Source: Branchipolynoe longqiensis
Lineage: Eukaryota; Annelida; Polychaeta; Phyllodocida; Polynoidae
NCBI GenBank assembly: GCA_030323885.1
Contig: CM059196.1
Location: 41,075,798 to 41,139,797, forward strand
Direction: 5' to 3'
DNA: 64,000 nucleotides
The first letter of the stretch is position 1. Each line of letters opens with the position of its first letter. The position numbers and the translations under genes are program-made. The notes under the pieces were generated by a model. It was not told where the DNA came from. It saw only the letters and a list, made by a program, of their open reading frames with translations, and made no database searches. Positions 46,100 to 58,186 of this stretch are shown here, piece after piece.

Positions 46100-46927
46100 T
46101 TAAAGCTGCATAGTCCAATAAAGGATCAACATTTTCAAAAATTTGAATCTACATATCTAACTTAGATACTGATTCACTCATCAAGCATCTTTTGACACCT
46201 AGAAGGGAATACTGAGTAAATTTAATATAACCCTTCGCTCTATAAAGCATATGGTGTCAGAGCTTTGGCATGCCAGCCAAAACTAATTTGACAGGTTTAT
46301 GCTTCAAATATCTCCAAAGTTAGCCAATTAAAATAAAAGTTTCTTCAAACTGACGTAAGGTTGATTGATTGATTGATTGGTGGTTGCTTTACGCCGTGTC
46401 GGCAGCATAGGCCATATTCACGGCGAGAAATGTTTGTTTTTTGTTCAAACCATCGCTTTTACATGTAAAAGCAGACAATCAATTATGTGCCAATAGACAC
46501 TCATTAAATTAGAAAGCTCACAATCATATATTTGTGGTCAAGGGAAACAAATTCCCATAGAAAAACAAAAGTTTTATTAATAATTGATAGAATCTATTTA
46601 GTAAACTATATGAGGTGGTACAGTCCAGCTGCCCTCAAAAAGGCTAAAATGTTTTCCTGTTTTACCTTAGTAAAAAGGTCATGCATACTGTCTGAAGTGT
46701 AGAACTGTAGGCGCAGGGCCACAAAATCAAGGCAACTTAGTAAAATGTGTTTGAGTGTCAGCGGGGACTGACACCCAATACATTCAGGGGGTGGTCCCCC
46801 CTTGAGCAGAAAAGCATGTGTAAGCCACGAGTGGCCAATATGTAAGGTAGATTATAACAATCAATTTAATATATTTATATCAGAAAAATGACAGAACATA
46901 AAAAAAACATGGGACTAGGCAACTTTA
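46100..46927 (+). mobile_element. MITE family D copy carrying a LINE insertion
   Basis: Ends TAAAGCTGCATAGTCC and GGGACTAGGCAACTTTAA. The MITE is split by the LINE 3' end at 46362-46841. Confidence 0.85.
46362..46841 (-). mobile_element. 5'-truncated LINE 3' end with target duplication
   Basis: This 480-bp segment is about 97% alike to 23484-23969. It is flanked by GTAAGGT at 46355-46361 and 46842-46848, within the MITE. It encodes the end of the RNase H domain only. Confidence 0.9.
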
Positions 46928-47322
46928 AAGCAAATTTAGGTAAGTGGCTTTTACCTCTTGTCAGAGATTACACACTTCTCAGCCCACTGTCTGTCGTGTG
47001 TCTTCCTTGCTTAGAAGAAATAATCAGGGTATTTACAGCTGCCGTAATCTATCTGTCAATATAGGAACGATTACTGTAACCCAAGCAGGATACGCTGGTT
47101 GATCCATGTATAGTTAGTTATCGACTATATGCGTATTTGGATACTAATGACACATACTACACACTAGTATAAATATGAGATATGCAATATAATATAACAT
47201 AATACGATGAAACAATGTGATAAAGACATAATATATGGCATGGTATATATATATATATATGTAAATATATATATATCTATATATATATCAGGCAATGATG
47301 ATATATATCATGCCATGATATA

Positions 47323-48524
47323 TACAGTATAACCCCGTTAAACCAAACTTGAAGGGATCCTAGAAATTTGTTTGGATTAACCGATCATTGGTTTAACCGA
47401 GCTTTGACTTTGACTTTGCTTTGGCAAAAACGGGGGTGCATTATGAATGTACAATGTATGTGGACACTATGATTATTGTTTTTTTATGTATATACAGTTT
47501 AACCCCATTAAACCAACCTTGGTTAAATCAAACGACCGGTTAATCCAAACTTTTTTCGGCGACCTCGCAAAATACTACCATTTATCATATAAAAAAGTCT
47601 CAGATGACCTTAAAACCACATGAAAGTTTGGTTTAACTGTACCGGAAGTGGCCTGAGCCGACACTTGTGTTTAACCAATACTTTGGATTAACCGACTTTG
47701 GTTTAACCAACTTTTTTATATGGTAAATGGTAGTATTTTGCTGGGCCCCCGAAAAAAAGTTTGGATTAACCGATCGTTTGGTTTAACCGAGCTTGGTTTA
47801 ACGGGGTCGTACTGTATATATAATGCCATGATATATATGACAAAATATATACGATATAAGAATTATATGAGTATAATAATCCGGAATATCCCTCCTTTCC
47901 CTCATCACTCACTCAGCTCCATGGACTGATGGAGTCTGTCCTAGTCATCTCCTGCTCCAGCCTCCGCAACCCCAGCTACAATGTTGGTGCCACCACCCCT
48001 GCACACTGTAACCGCAACTCACTGTACCACTGAAAAATCTAATGACATAATATATACATGGCTATTATGCATATATATTCATGGAGGCGATCGGTTAATC
48101 CAAACCTTTTTCAAAGGCCCGGCAAAATTCGACCATTTATCATATAAAAAAGTTGGTTAAACCAAAGTCGGTTAATCCAGATTATCCGTTAATCCAAACA
48201 AAATTGTCGGCCCCAGGCCACTTCCGGTACAGTTAAACCATCTGAGACTTTTTTATATGATAAATGGTAGTATTTTGCCAGGTCGCCAACAAAAGTTTGG
48301 ATTAACCGATCGTTTGGTTTAACTGAGCTTGGTTTAACGGGGTTATACTGTACATATATAAAAAAACTATAATGAAAGTGTCCACATACATTGTATATTA
48401 CATGTGCAATAGACGCTTACTCAAAGTCAAAGTCAAAGACCAAAGCTCGGTTAAACCAATGATCGCTTAATCCAAACACATTTCTAGGGTCCCTTCAAGT
48501 TTGGTTTAACGGGGTTATACTGTA
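47323..48524. mobile_element. Nested palindromic TIR element (ACAGTATAACCCCGTTAAACC)
   Basis: Long inverted ends of roughly 110-150 bp begin TACAGTATAACCCCGTT at 47323 and finish at 48524. Inside are a complete smaller relative (47493-47816) and a left-truncated one (about 48085-48352), all built from GGTTTAACCGAGCTTGG-type motifs. TA borders and CAGTATAACC ends suggest pogo/Tigger-like MITEs (inference). An SSR and ordinary DNA fill 47820-48080. Confidence 0.82.
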
Positions 48525-49000
48525 ATTTGAATTCCTGTTATCTATTATACACAATCCTTTGAATCATATATTTAGCAGCTTAGCTTTCAAATTCATTTGG
48601 CTATGTCCATAATTCAGTTTCCCAAGACTTTTCCTAATGGGTTCTTTAGCAGCTCTGTCCGGGAGACAGTATTGTGGGAGTAACTAGCCTGGATTAACCC
48701 CTAAATAATTCTCAGAGACTAAGTAGTTTTAAGATTGTGAATGCGCAAAGTTGTGATGGTCATGTTACTGTCCTTTTAACTATCTCGAGTAGGCCCTACT
48801 GCTACACTTATTAGGAGATAATCAAATATTTATTGCCCCCGTATAAATGTCAAGGCTGAAGGAATTATTATCAAGATGTCGCCTTTTTCGCCACATCTTC
48901 ATGTTTTTGTTTATGTTGATTAAGTAGACACGTGTGATGCCCACCACACACCCGGCATAAAACCGGCGTAAGCTCCGACTATATAAAACCGGCGTAAGCT
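48525..49000. other. Intergenic, nothing recognised
   Basis: AT-rich with no supported feature. Confidence 0.5.
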
Positions 49001-49004
49001 CCGA

Positions 49005-49150
49005 CTATCTGCGATCTGCGATCCGCGATCTGCGATCTGCGATCTGCGATCTGAGATCTGCGACCTGCGACCTGCGACCTGCGACCTCCGATTGGCAATC
49101 TGAGATCTGCGATCTGCGATCAGCGACTGGCGATCTGAGATCGGCGATCG
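49005..49150. repeat. GATCTGC heptamer minisatellite
   Basis: About 18 tandem GATCTGC/GACCTGC/GATCTGA units. The minus-strand ORF with repeating RRSQIAD is its translation, not a gene. Confidence 0.92.
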
Positions 49151-49539
49151 ACGGACAGCCAGTTTTAGATGGTACAGGCAGCATCTCTTTAACAAGACAA
49201 ATCTATCATGTTCGCAGAAAATCGCGAAAATCGTCAGCTTGTGTCCCACCATCAAGCTCCCTTTAACTGACAATCACGGAAATGTATTTCTCAAACAGGA
49301 TTTTTTATTTGTTTAAAGCCATCGTATATTTGGGTAGAACAAATACACCAATACATATGCATGATTCATGTAATTATGTATATTCTATTCCATTCGAATC
49401 ATTTCTTATTGAGTTGTTACGAACACTTCATATTCCATATTAGTTGCTTTCTTAATATGCAATACTATAAATCAATGACATGTAGACACAGTAGAAATGC
49501 TCTGCTGATTGAGTGTAAGACTTATTTAGTCCATTACAC

Positions 49540-49692
49540 ATTACGCATGTTGATTTTCAACATGGATAATTTACTGGCGGGAACACGGGCACTCTTTTCT
49601 CTCGCACTACTTTCTTGCTCTACTTCTCTGTTACTGACTGCCATCTTGCACTTCACTTTCACGCCGGTCTTTCTCCTTGCAAGTCGCTTCAC
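49540..49692 (+). repeat. A1 repeat (left end)
   Basis: ATTACGCATGTTGATTTTCA to CCTTGCAAGTCGCTTCAC. Identical by eye with 53669-53821. A small minus-strand ORF exists in both copies because they are the same sequence. Confidence 0.9.
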
Positions 49693-52687
49693 GTAACGTT
49701 GCTGTTTGGCAGCTCGTTTCCTCATGTTAAGTATTTTCTCATGTTAGTATTTGACTGTTTATAGGCTGAGACTGTGTTAGTATTTTTCTTTAGAGTGTCT
49801 TATGAACTTTCCAATGTTCTGTACGCTCTGTTTCATTTCTTGCCTCTGTGTACCGTCGTACAGTGTCAGTTGCCTCTCGCGGTGACAGTCTGCTTCTGTT
49901 TACCACGGTCATATAGTGACTGCAGCGCGCCGGTCATTTCTATTTGTAGCTATGTCGTATTTATTTTAAAACCATCCTATCTTAATGGGACATATTCCAT
50001 TGGGAAGAGCTTGAAGAGACCTTAAACTTGGTAGTCTTACATTTTTTCTAATGTAATTATTAAGAAAGTTACATCGAGTGGGCTGCTAAGTGACAGATAC
50101 ACGCTATGTAACCCGACCCGTGACCCCAGATGTACACACCTCACTCGCTCCGCCGTGCCTGTCTCTCCTAGCTGTCACCCGCCGATTCATCGTTCTCGGC
50201 CGGTGGGCTGTTTCTGCGCTGCACGGGAATGGATAACTGACACTCCTAACCGTCTTCACCTATTGTCCCAGGATTCCTCCCCACTCCATGCCGTGGAGTA
50301 TCACAGTGTTTTTTTCATGTTACCAATATCAGTATTGTTTAAGTCATGCTCATAAGTAACATAATGATATGCTAGTACTGAATACTTACACTAATATCAG
50401 AATTTGACTTGACTTGTATGATAGTTAGAACATTGTTTGCTTCTCTCTACCATGGTGGCAGTCACTCCTGCTCGCCGGTGCAATTCTAGTTGTTTTTACC
50501 ATCTCATTATTAATATTATTACACTCATGCTCATATTTAACAGAATGCGACTATAGCCTGAGTGTTACAATTATTAGAACTTGTTCTGAAGCAGCGAAAA
50601 TTTGTTATACTCGCTGTTTATTTATTTTTTCCTCCCATCTGTTTAACACAGTGAAAGTGACTCCTGCTCACTGCTACATTTCTATTCACTTTACCAGTTA
50701 CCTGATTGCTATACTCATGCTAGTAAATAATAGAATGTGACTGTAGCGCTTGATAGTCATAAGTATGCAAATTTGCTTAAACCAGGGGAATTCCATTATA
50801 TTCATTGTTTATAACTTTTTTTTTTTTTCCCATCTGTTATCTCCCTGAAAGTGACTGCTGCTCATCGGTGCAGTTCTCAATGGAAGTTCTGAACCGGGGT
50901 CGCCGGAGTTGACGACTGCAACCATGCCAGGCCCTCCTCCCTCAGCTGGCGTACTCTGACTCAACATCAATGGTTTCACCAGAAGTTCCCAGCATCCACT
51001 CCGGTAGCTGCCGGCGGGCTGTCTCCCCGTGGCACGGTTTCTGCTAAGCTGTCACCCGCCGACTCTCGTTTCACGGCCTCCGCTCGGATTCTGCGGTGGG
51101 CTGTTTCCATGCTGAACGGGCTTGGAGAGCGGCACTCCTAGCTTGCTTCACCCAATGTCCCAGGATTCCTCCCCACTCCACCCAGGTGGAGTGTCGAAAT
51201 GTTTTTGCATTTTACCACACTCAGTATTATTAAGTGACAGGGACTGCTGTGTGCTGGCTCATTTCCATTAAGTTATCGGTGTGAGTAAACAAAGCTATCT
51301 AGACGTAATTTTTTAGTAGAACATTGTGGCATGGTGGCAGTGTCTCCTGTTTGCCGCTCCATTTTGATTCAACTAACCACGGTAATGATTATGGTACGTA
51401 GGAATTTTGTATTGCCATGCCCCACTGCTGACGCCCCATGACTCAACATCAATGTTTTCAGCTGACGTCCACGGTCTCTGCGCCGATGTCTGCCGGTAGG
51501 CTGCCCTCCGTTGCACGGTCTCTGCTGGATGTTGCCTGCCGACGCTTTTTCCCGAATTCTGCCCCGGTTTCTGCCGGCGGCATGTCTCCGCGCTGCACGG
51601 TCTAGGCTAGCTGCCACTGCTACCTGTCGTCAGACAACGTCCCCGGTTTCCTCCATTTGCAGGATAAGTATTATTCTTGGTGGACACTGTGGTTCTCGCC
51701 TGGTGTTATTGACCGGATTGTAATACATTATACTCTAAATTATATCTGCATCCTGGTCCAAGCACTAATTCATGGTAGCATTTCAGTATTGGAATGCTCC
51801 CTGATTATTCAAACTATATGGTCAGGCTACTGCAACTCATACTCGCTAAAATAATGGTACCTGACCCACGTTGTTAAGTTACCGCTCATGCAATATTTAT
51901 ACCCTCCTAGATAATGTAACCTGCATGTTTGTGGGGACTCAAGTTCCTGCGCTGCCTGCTCCGCTGCCACTACATGTTCCTTATCCAAATACGCACAATT
52001 CATAATATTAAATATAGCCACGCTTGCATCTATAATAGGGGTGCAGGGCTTTAACATTCCAGTTTACGCAATGAAAAAATTCCACATTGGTACCGGTAGC
52101 ATGAAAGAAGATTAGGAACAAGTCAGAACTGATATGCGGGCCTCCGTATTCTGTGCCTTGCAAGGGTTGTAGTGCCCTGACGTAGTATTAGATAGACTAA
52201 TAGTCACTGATGCAATAATTTTCAGTGTAGATTTTTACACTCCTGAATGCAATGTAGATAAATTAAAACTACATGTCTTGCGGTTTCACAAGTGTCTGCA
52301 GTACTCGCTCCGCTGTCACTACATGTTCTTAATTAAGAAATGCATACGTCATAATATTACACATAGCCACGCTTGCATCGATACAAGGGGTGCATGGTTA
52401 TAAACATTCCATTCATATAATGACATAACTGCACACTGCTACCATAGTACACCACGCTACTAGTAACCAGTCGGGACTGATAGGTGGCACACACATTTTA
52501 AATACACATGATATGTGATATGAGCTAAAACGATTCCTACTATTCCAGAAGAGAAGCTTGCAGAAGTCCTCACTGACTGTTGGGCTTGGAAAGACAAACA
52601 GGTTGCTTCGAAGAAGCAACTCCAGAGTATAGCGGCAAGATGCAACATGTTGCAAAATGGTACAGCTTGAGTCACCATCTCCAGCTA

Positions 52688-52828
52688 GTTCCTGAATTGA
52701 CAGAGGCCCTGTCTAGCGGCACCTGGGCAAACAAACGCCTCCACCTTCAAACATATGAGAGATTCTGCCTGAACCATGGCTCGACATCGTGAGGCCTTCG
52801 GTCTATGACATCCTGATGGAGTAGTGAT
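52688..52828 (+). pseudogene. Recombinase N-terminus-like fragment
   Basis: Translation LVPELTEALSSGTWANKRLH then LQTYERFCLNHG and, one frame over, RPSVYDILME resembles the core-binding region of DIRS-type tyrosine recombinases (compare the CSHLKRYLQFCKAH...LHDLLSFL stretch at 34250 here). The frame stops at once. A fragment of this length could also be chance; its place just before the B repeats fits. Confidence 0.4.
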
Positions 52829-52854
52829 GCTGTGTCAGCATACCTTCCGCAGAC

Positions 52855-53260
52855 AGTAATTTCTGGCCTACCATCAGCCCTCGCCTCTATTTTGGGTTGA
52901 GGGCTGCTGGTTCCGTGCTAGTTCTTCTCTCTCATCTCTTTCCTGACCTTTCCATTTTTCCTCCCAACATAACAACATTTAACTACTCTCATCTCTAATC
53001 ACTAATCCAGTGTTCGATATGCCTGACACTTATCATGACATCATTTAACCTTGCTGGTACTCTATACGATACCTCATTAACATCATTCTCATTTAACTCA
53101 TGACATGATACACCATACCGATGTGTTCTCCAGTCAAGACCGACCTAACCTTGCTGGTACTCTATACGATACCTCAATAACATCATTGTCAATTAACTCA
53201 TGACACGATACACGATACCGATATGTTCTCCAGCCAAGATTAATGAAGCGGGGCCGTGGA
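52855..53260 (+). repeat. Diverged extra B-like repeats
   Basis: Two degenerate copies of the B sequence (CAGCCCTCGCCTCTATTTTG; CTCTATACGATACCTCA; GTTCTCCAG) precede B1. The element's right end may have grown by repeat duplication. Confidence 0.75.
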
Positions 53261-53334
53261 GTAGTAATGCTGTCTTCGCTTATCTTCCTCAGACGGTAAT
53301 TTCTACCGTACCATCAGCCCTCGCCTCTATTTTG

Positions 53335-53675
53335 GGTTGAGGGCTGCTGGTTGTCTGTGCTAGTTATTCTCTCTCTCATCTCTTTCTTGATCCTAACATT
53401 TCCTCTAAACTTATCAACATGTAACTAGTCTCATTCCTAATTGATTAATCATTGTTCAATATGCTTGATACTTATCTTGACATCATTTAACCTGATTGGT
53501 ACTCTATACGATACCACAATAATATCACGGTCATTTAACTATGACACGAGACACGATACACGATACCGATATGTTCTCCAGCCAAGACCGACCTGCCTGC
53601 AGGTTATGTTCTCCAATAAATTTTGTTATTTCCATTTCTGCCTTGTTCTCTTCTGTTCCCGTATGTAAATTACGC
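53335..53675 (+). repeat. B1 repeat
   Basis: GGTTGAGGGCTGCTGG to GTATGTAAATTACGC. Matches 53861-54202 with one T indel near TAGTTATTC. Confidence 0.88.
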
Positions 53676-53821
53676 ATGTTGATTTTCAACATGGATAATT
53701 TACTGGCGGGAACACGGGCACTCTTTTCTCTCGCACTACTTTCTTGCTCTACTTCTCTGTTACTGACTGCCATCTTGCACTTCACTTTCACGCCGGTCTT
53801 TCTCCTTGCAAGTCGCTTCAC
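53669..53821 (+). repeat. A2 repeat
   Basis: The second A copy; overlaps the last seven bases of B1 (ATTACGC) and is followed by 39 bp of (CCCA)n and other unique DNA. Confidence 0.9.
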
Positions 53822-53860
53822 CCACCCACCCACCCGATAATCATGCATGAAAGGGGGAGG

Positions 53861-54202
53861 GGTTGAGGGCTGCTGGTTGTCTGTGCTAGTTTATTCTCTC
53901 TCTCATCTCTTTCTTGATCCTAACATTTCCTCTAAACTTATCAACATGTAACTAGTCTCATTCCTAATTGATTAATCATTGTTCGATATGCTTGATACTT
54001 ATCTTGACATCATTTAACCTGATTGGTACTCTATACGATACCACAATAATATCACGGTCATTTAACTATGACACGAGACACGATACACGATACCGATATG
54101 TTCTCCAGCCAAGACCGACCTGCCTGCAGGTTATGTTCTCCAATAAATTTTGTTATTTCCATTTCTGCCTTGTTCTCTTCTGTTCCCGTATGTAAATTAC
54201 GC
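53861..54202 (+). repeat. B2 repeat (right end)
   Basis: Finishes GTATGTAAATTACGC; the next base is host DNA (TCTTTGGCC). Confidence 0.88.
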
Positions 54203-54238
54203 TCTTTGGCCATAAGGCTTACTATTACTAATAACTAG

Positions 54239-54597
54239 AACAGACGGGGTGTCCGAATGAGTTGAGCGTCCGTCCCCGTTTTGGGAGATCACGGGATCCG
54301 AAACCATGAGTTTGTGGGTTCGAACCCTGGTCGAGTCAAACCAATGACTTAAAAATTGATACTTGTCACTTCCTAGCCTGGTGCTCGGCATTACCAGGAT
54401 AGGGCAAGGACTAGTTCACTCAGTGTCAGGATAATGTGACTGAGTGGGATATCAGGCCATGGTGCTGATGGCCTGATTTCCCAGTGGGGCAGCACTATAA
54501 AGTCACCATGAGTGCGCACTGTCACAAGTCGGTACCCGTCCTGAAATGACCTTAGATGTTGCTAGGACGTAAAACAACAACACACAAAAACAAACTA
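54239..54597 (+). mobile_element. tRNA-headed SINE A, complete
   Basis: Head GACGGGGTGTCCGAATGAGT, B box GGTTCGAACCC, full body and GGACGTAAAACAACAACAC tail. The best full-length copy in the window. Confidence 0.87.
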
Positions 54598-55182
54598 ATA
54601 ACTATACAAGAAATCCGCTGACATAGGCATACGTGCGTGCCCTATTCTGATCTTCAAGAATATTCGGAATTATATGACAAGTCAGGAATATAATAAATTA
54701 AAACCGCAGCAATGCACTGGATCTGAATCTGGTGGTCGTACACACGTATACATTTTCTTTCTTTCTTGATAAAAACCCAAAGCAAAACCACACTGACCTG
54801 TGGAAATAATAAATGTAACCTATGTGAGACAAATATTCTAAAACTGACAATTTCACATAGCCGGAAATGAAAGCTGTAAAACAAGTGTTCAGTGTTCAGA
54901 ATGAGAACTGTAAAAAGTAAGAGATTCATATGATACAAAACACTTATTGCCAGTATTGTGGTTTGAAATATTATGGCCTCTGGGGTGAGTATAGTTGAAA
55001 TCAAGAGCTTGATGTACACGGGCATCTCAAGCTTCATTTTACAGCAATACAAGTGACTTCAATTGACAAGTGACTTTCAGTCACTTTGGCTTTAAAGCAA
55101 TCTTGGTTAATAAAAACTGAAATGTCAAATTTATTTGAACATATAGCTAGATGTATATATCATTTATATGTGTATATATGTA
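54598..55182. other. Intergenic, nothing recognised
   Basis: AT-rich. The 132-aa minus ORF is hydrophobic low-complexity and lacks a start context or splice support. Confidence 0.45.
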
Positions 55183-55364
55183 TAAAGTAAAACCTCCCTA
55201 ATCAACCACCTCCACAGATCGACCACACCCCTATATCGATCGCTTTATTTGGGTTCCAACAATACCGTTGTAACCATATTCTAACTCGCTAAACCGACCA
55301 CCTCCCAAAATCGACTACTTAAAGTCGGTCCCATGGTTGGTCGATTTAGAGAGGTTTCACTGTA
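55183..55364. mobile_element. Palindromic MITE, relative of 453-631
   Basis: Ends AAAGTAAAACCTCCCTAA and TTTAGAGAGGTTTCACTGTA, 182 bp apart. Confidence 0.75.
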
Positions 55365-55436
55365 TATGTCATCATCATGCTGTCGGTCGCGATGCGACAA
55401 AGACTGCTTTCATTACTTGACTGCCGCTCTCCACAT

Positions 55437-55768
55437 TTCATGAAAGCTGCCTGCAAAAGTGTTGAAGTGCTGCTGGCTTTTGCAAGTTACCAGCGGCACT
55501 CTCTCGGGGAGCAAATAGAGGTTTCACACCGGCAAGAACATGTCAAGACAGGCGCAAAACTATTTGTCCCTGCAGTGGCTGGTCGGGAGATGTTGGGAGT
55601 TCCATACATCAACCGCCCTTAATGCTGCCACAGTGACATGGTTTTCTGTTTAGGGTTTGCTCCCTTAGCCTTCGGTTCTGTCAAGGACCTGTACCACAAG
55701 GCAGTGGTTTACAACTCTGCAAGGCAGGGGCGTCAAACTCCCTGAGGTATTGCTATACCTGCATACAT
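55437..55768 (+). repeat. Dispersed 330-bp repeat J, copy 2
   Basis: About 97% alike to 26789-27120. An 81-codon plus-strand ORF (55377-55622; starts MLSVAMRQRLLSLLDC) spans its left border, so its start is unique to this copy. The protein part within the repeat is KSVEVLLAFASYQRH and following. Confidence 0.8.
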
Positions 55769-55839
55769 AAGCAGAGTATATGTATATGTATATGTGTATA
55801 TATGTCCATACACATGCATGTATGTGTATATTCATATAT

Positions 55840-55993
55840 GCTTGTTGGAATTTATGTCCTGGCAATACCTAGGGTCATATCAGGACGGGTACCCTCTTGT
55901 GATAGTGCACACTCATTATGGTGTTATAGCGCTTCCCCACAGGGAGACCAGGCTGCTGGAAACATGACATGATTTCCCACTCTGTCACATTGT
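55840..55993 (-). mobile_element. SINE A 3' half
   Basis: Minus-strand tail and lower body only. Confidence 0.7.
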
Positions 55994-56477
55994 CGATGTT
56001 GCTTGCAACATGGGTAATCGAACAAGGCGGAGTCGAATACCTTTCAAACGGCCGCTGTTGCCGCCTCTACTCAAACTTTAACATTGATATGTACATCGAT
56101 GTCTACCATGCCTAGCGGGTCTTTTGGAACTACACCGAGTAACCACGCATAACTGGCGGAGGTGCATATTTAAATTAAATATGATGTCGATAGACAAAAT
56201 ATGATACAAAGTTATGGAAATTTGGTGCACTCTTGACTTTCCGGCCTGGCTAGCTGCTATATAAAGCGAGAAAAACCTGAACTCGGCCACTACAACTTGG
56301 CGGCGGACGGTGACGGACATTCTACTCTGCCATCCCACCCACCCCACAATAAGAGACTAGAACTATAGGGTAAAAGCATCTCGGGGCCTTCTCTCCTTAT
56401 ACTCATGCATGTACGATTACCATTCTAGTGCATTAAAAAGTCCAAATATATACCATTTATCCGTGTTCGCGTTGTTC

Positions 56478-56652
56478 AATTATGCTGATACTGAGCTAAT
56501 CAGTCCGTGCCCTATCCTAGTAATACAGTGCACCAGGCTATGTAGCAACAAGTATACATTGTATAAGTCATTGGTTTGACTCGACCGGGAATCGAACTCC
56601 CGACCATCCACACAGGAAACCTGCGCTCTAGCGATTCTGGCACCGTGTCTGT
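56478..56652 (-). mobile_element. SINE A 5' half
   Basis: Head with B box GAGTTCGATTCCC and the first part of the body; 3' part absent. Confidence 0.75.
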
Positions 56653-56720
56653 TATATGTAAGTACATTTATGTCAAGTATACATAATATAAACCGAAACA
56701 CGACCGGTGATTATGAGACA

Positions 56721-57320
56721 TAAGCTGTGTTCACACGGGCAAAATGTAAAGTGATTTAGACAAGGCGAATCATGTGAATCGATTTAGTTTGAAAGTGTTT
56801 CACGTTCACACAGGCAGTGCTTTGAGTCGGTTTAAGGCGGAAGTGGATATCTGTGCATGAGCAAGTCCAGACTAACCAGCGCCAGTTTCGGTTAGTCCAC
56901 GTCGGCATGAGAGAGTGTGGGTTCGACCTAGATCTGTTTCGACTGAATCGTATTGTTTTGGAACGGTCAAAACTTCTGCTGGGCAGTGAAACCCTGAAAA
57001 CAAATGATGAAAAAAATATCTGTGCACAGCTAGCGGTTTCATAAAGCAAATTTACCGGAAAGTCAACAAACTCAGGTCTCGACTGTCACATCCTTAATCC
57101 GCCTCAAGTAAGTCGGTTGCGTTCACATGGGCAAAATAAATCGATTCACAGAAATCTACTCACGTAATCGACCTCCACAAGTGGTTTACAGTATCGGGAT
57201 CACAGAAATCGATTCAGCCCTAATTCAACTCAGATGCCCATTCACACGCGAAATGTAAACCGAACTATACAAGTCGATTTCTACGAATCGATTTACATTG
57301 CCCGTGTGAACACGGCTTAA
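56721..57320. mobile_element. TIR element family I, long copy
   Basis: Ends AAGCTGTGTTCACACGGGC and inverse of AAGCCGTGTTCACACGGGC, 600 bp apart. A second internal end-like motif is near 57118 (TTGCGTTCACATGGGC), so it may be two joined units. Confidence 0.8.
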
Positions 57321-57689
57321 GCTATTCATGTCTATGGATATTATCATGCTAGATAATAATGCCTCTTACTGCTCCACAGTTTGGATTCATCCCCTATGAT
57401 GACAAGCTAATCGATACAAGTAAGAGACCGAGAACATGTGTCAATATACTTAAGCAACATTATGTTATCGCAGGCATCATCAACACAGAACAGTAAGACT
57501 CTATACTCGACTGATTATGTTCTATAAATAGACACTGCTGCGAGCCTGATGTGGAGATAAACCTACTGCGCTAAGACAATTAGTCTCAATCACAGATCCC
57601 CGTTACCCACAAATAGAAGCTTTTCCTTATCTGGTCCGAGTCCCGCCTCAAGACTGGGAATCAGACTTCTACCTTTATTGATTACAGGT

Positions 57690-57990
57690 GCAGCCACTGG
57701 CGAATAATCTTAGGCGCAGTTCTTAGCGTCAGTTCGTCTTTAGTCAACGCGCTGGTCGGCGGCGCGTCGCTTTTCCCCGGCCTGCGCTGAATGAATGCGC
57801 GGCGCAGTGCTGGTCGCGGGGTGACGCAGAAGCAGACGACATTCAGTCAGACTGGAGAGAAGGCGCGGCACGGATCGTCGAGCGGACCCGACCCGCCACT
57901 CGTCACCCTGTCACCCGCCGCCCGCCGCCCGCTATTCGTCACCCGCCACCCGCCGCCCGCCGCCCGCCGCCCGAGAGAGCAGGGCCACAC
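57690..57990 (+). promoter_or_regulatory. CpG-rich promoter/5' UTR candidate
   Basis: The most CpG-dense stretch of the window (GTCGGCGGCGCGTCGC, then repeated CCCGCCGC). It lies 200-500 bp upstream of a plus-strand signal-peptide-like first exon, with a (CA)n run (58023-58053) between. A start of transcription is plausible. ORFs here are repeat translations. Confidence 0.45.
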
Positions 57991-58186
57991 CCTCTAGTTA
58001 CACACACACATGCAGACACACACATAAAACACACACACACACACACACACACACTCCCGAGCTCATCAACAACTGCCACATGTCCAGGAGTCTTGAGTAG
58101 GATAAATCCCTGCCCAAAACAACAACAACAAGAACAAACACTAATAACAAATAAAACGCTCCAAATAGAACACTCCAAAACTAACG

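Larger units (their letters stand above)
49540..54202 (+). mobile_element. Split-direct-repeat retroelement (Ngaro/PAT-like architecture)
   Basis: The layout is A1 (49540-49692) - interior - B1 (53335-53675) - A2 (53669-53821) - B2 (53861-54202). A1 and A2 match over 153 bp. B1 and B2 match over about 341 bp with one indel seen. B copies end and A copies begin with ATTACGC, so that heptamer bounds the whole unit and also marks the B1-A2 join. This matches the split direct repeats of tyrosine-recombinase retrotransposons of the Ngaro/PAT group. The interior has no RT or RNase H; it holds tandem diverged repeats (50100-51660; 51930-52060 against 52300-52415) and a recombinase-like fragment. It is therefore non-autonomous. 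Confidence 0.82.

Noticed and set aside
48920..49273. 117-aa ORF with RRSQIAD repeats
   Set aside because: Translation of the GATCTGC minisatellite.
54654..55052. 132-aa hydrophobic minus ORF
   Set aside because: Low-complexity Leu/Ile/Phe content of AT-rich DNA; no splice or family support.
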